Source of the DNA: Candidatus Muproteobacteria bacterium RIFCSPHIGHO2_01_FULL_65_16
Lineage (GTDB): Bacteria; Pseudomonadota; Gammaproteobacteria; Acidiferrobacterales; Sulfurifustaceae
DNA: 5,626 nt
Reading direction: 5' to 3'
Assembly: GCA_001785175.1 (NCBI GenBank)
Contig: MFSY01000131.1
Location: forward strand, 12,317 to 17,942
This document shows positions 4,987 to 5,626 of this stretch, in pieces (the first letter of the stretch is position 1; every line of letters begins with the position of its first letter). The notes under the pieces are model-generated. The model ran no database searches and had not been told where the DNA came from. It worked only from the letters and a program-made list of their open reading frames with translations. The translations under genes and the position numbers were made by a program.

Positions 4987-5246
4987 ATTCCATCGCGTTT
5001 GTGCGCGAACCCGACCGCCCGTCGGTCGGCTTCCCGCGCCGGGGGCGGGCGCCCGGGCCAACCCGTTGAACGTAAACACATAGGCCGATCGTCCCAGCCG
5101 GGCCGCCACGCATCGGTTCCGGCTTGTGCTTTCGCCGCCCGGCGTAAAGACTGTACTTAATCAAGGATGGCGTCCGCGGGATGAGAGGGACGATCGGGCG
5201 TGAGTGGCCCCTTCCCGCGGATTCTGAATTTACGGAGGTCGGCACA
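4987..5246. other. Gene-free spacer with nested inverted repeats (possible structured leader)
   Basis: No convincing coding region on either strand in these 260 bases. They hold ccgaccg/cggtcgg (5011-5017 with 5023-5029), a very GC-rich block (5036-5059), and an 11-bp perfect inverted repeat at 5085-5095 and 5187-5197. A 7-bp pair at 5097-5103 and 5137-5143 is nested within it. A 9-bp perfect pair at 5173-5181 and 5213-5221 crosses the 11-bp helix, giving a pseudoknot-like or alternative-fold arrangement. The last helix ends 12 nt before the ribosome binding site of the small gene at 5247. No promoter for that gene is clear, so transcription may read through from tRNA-Met. Confidence 0.45.
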
Positions 5247-5408
5247 ATGCTTAAGTGGGGTTTGTGGCTTGGGACACCGTCGCTGATCACGTTTTTGGCC
5301 TCGACATACTCGTCGCTGCTGGACAACATCGTATTCATTTTCATTCTTTCGGTGGCGGCGTTGCTCGTGGCGATTCTGCCGCTGATTTACGAGCGCGCCA
5401 AACGCTGA
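5247..5408 (+). CDS. Small hypothetical membrane protein, 53 aa
   Basis: I do not recognise a family. The ATG at 5247 has a strong ribosome binding site, GGAGG at 5234-5238 with 8 nt spacing; the longer in-frame version from 5181 has no such site and a non-hydrophobic lead, so it is rejected. The protein begins MLKWGLWLGTPSLITF and has a weakly hydrophobic first segment (about 4-19). A short polar turn follows (STYSSLLDN), then a strong membrane helix (about 28-48, IVFIFILSVAALLVAILPLIY), ending in the basic ERAKR. By the positive-inside rule the C-terminus should be cytoplasmic. It is followed after 22 nt by a strong terminator. The good ribosome binding site, hydrophobic pattern and terminator together make a real gene likely; its role is unknown. 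Confidence 0.72.
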   Translation: MLKWGLWLGTPSLITFLASTYSSLLDNIVFIFILSVAALLVAILPLIYERAKR

Positions 5409-5430
5409 GGTCGGTTGTGGTACAGGGACG

Positions 5431-5457
5431 CGGGCGGCTTCGGCCGCCCGTTTTTTT
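5431..5457 (+). terminator. Strong intrinsic (Rho-independent) terminator
   Basis: A perfect 8-bp stem cgggcggc (5431-5438) and gccgcccg (5443-5450) closes a TTCG tetraloop and is followed by seven T (5451-5457). It lies 22 nt after the stop of the 53-aa gene and ends the + strand transcript. It is the only canonical intrinsic terminator in the window. Confidence 0.93.
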
Positions 5458-5484
5458 ATGGGCACGCCATACGCCTCGGGTTGA

Positions 5485-5626
5485 GCCGCCCTGCGGGCGG
5501 CGTGTACTTGTGGGTGGCTGACCCACGGCAGGTGACTTTTCTTTGTCCGGCCAAAGAAAAGTCACCAAAAGAAAGGCCGCCCCGGATGGCGCGACTTTTC
5601 GCTGCGCGTCCCGCTCCGCGAAAAGA
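5485..5626. repeat. Multi-hairpin dispersed repeat, runs off the window
   Basis: Four perfect inverted repeats follow in a row: gccgccc/gggcggc (5485-5491 with 5495-5501), gtgggt/acccac (5510-5515 with 5521-5526), a 14-bp ggtgacttttcttt/aaagaaaagtcacc (5531-5544 with 5553-5566), and ttttcgc/gcgaaaa (5596-5602 with 5618-5624). From general knowledge the ggtgacttttcttt...gtcaccaaaagaaag block is a frequent intergenic sequence in beta/gammaproteobacteria and is often mis-annotated as small proteins. It begins about 28 nt after the terminator. The element is probably incomplete here. Confidence 0.6.

Noticed and set aside
5011..5029. Intrinsic terminator after tRNA-Met (ccgaccg/cggtcgg)
   Set aside because: The 7-bp stem is perfect but is followed by cttcccgcg with no T-tract, so it may pause or mark a 3' processing site but is not a supported terminator.
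5124..5161. Promoter for the 53-aa gene (ttgtgc ... cttaat)
   Set aside because: Spacing between the boxes is far from 17 nt and no other pair in 5030-5230 fits well.
4921..5344. Minus-strand ORFs over tRNA-Met (4921-5109 and 4943-5344)
   Set aside because: GSNRRPQHYE and GVEPPTSAL are standard artefacts of reading a tRNA backwards; the remainder has no domain-like features.
5341..5568. Minus-strand ORF beginning MVTFLWPDKEKSPAVG
   Set aside because: Its N-terminus is a translation of the ggtgactttt hairpin repeat and it runs through the + strand terminator and the 53-aa gene; such small proteins are commonly mis-annotated from this repeat.

Overview
The window carries a compact, GC-rich housekeeping cluster, every gene on the + strand: 3' part of ispE – tRNA-Gln(TTG) – prs – rplY (L25/Ctc) – pth – ychF – tRNA-Met(CAT) – a 53-codon membrane-protein gene. 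The order ispE, tRNA-Gln, prs, rplY, pth, ychF is a classic syntenic block of Gamma- and Betaproteobacteria, and from general knowledge a tRNA-Met after ychF also occurs in Pseudomonas. The high GC content, the CCA-encoding tRNAs and the Prs sequence ([19 protein letters not shown] and a central section that looks betaproteobacterial) point to a betaproteobacterium or a deep-branching gammaproteobacterium. I cannot name a genus.

Layout: 1-631 ispE C-terminal two thirds; 611-710 heptamer palindrome A1; 713-787 tRNA-Gln; 800-909 decamer palindrome B1; 948-1898 prs; 1901-1973 heptamer palindrome A2; 2040-2798 rplY with a long Ala/Lys/Glu tail; 2819-3403 pth; 3409-3617 decamer palindrome B2 enclosing a second hairpin repeat; 3636-4727 ychF; 4728-4837 heptamer palindrome A3; 4838-4867 a probable sigma70-type promoter; 4910-4986 tRNA-Met; 4987-5246 a gene-free stretch rich in inverted repeats; 5247-5408 a small membrane protein; 5431-5457 a strong intrinsic terminator; 5485-5626 the start of a multi-hairpin dispersed repeat that runs off the window.

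The genes serve isoprenoid precursor synthesis (IspE), PRPP supply (Prs), and translation: L25 in the 5S rRNA region of the ribosome, peptidyl-tRNA recycling by Pth, the ribosome-associated ATPase YchF, and two tRNAs. All five enzymes and proteins look intact and keep their key residues.

The unusual content lies between the genes. Five spacers are filled by imperfect palindromes whose arms are short tandem units: 7 bp, AGTRGCA, in three of them, and 10 bp, AACACRGATG-like, in two. Every one begins within about 13 nt of the 3' end of a gene. One supplies the last six codons and the stop codon of ispE and ends 2 nt before tRNA-Gln. I see no obviously new enzyme system. The best leads are these gene-end repeat families and the small membrane protein with its structured leader.
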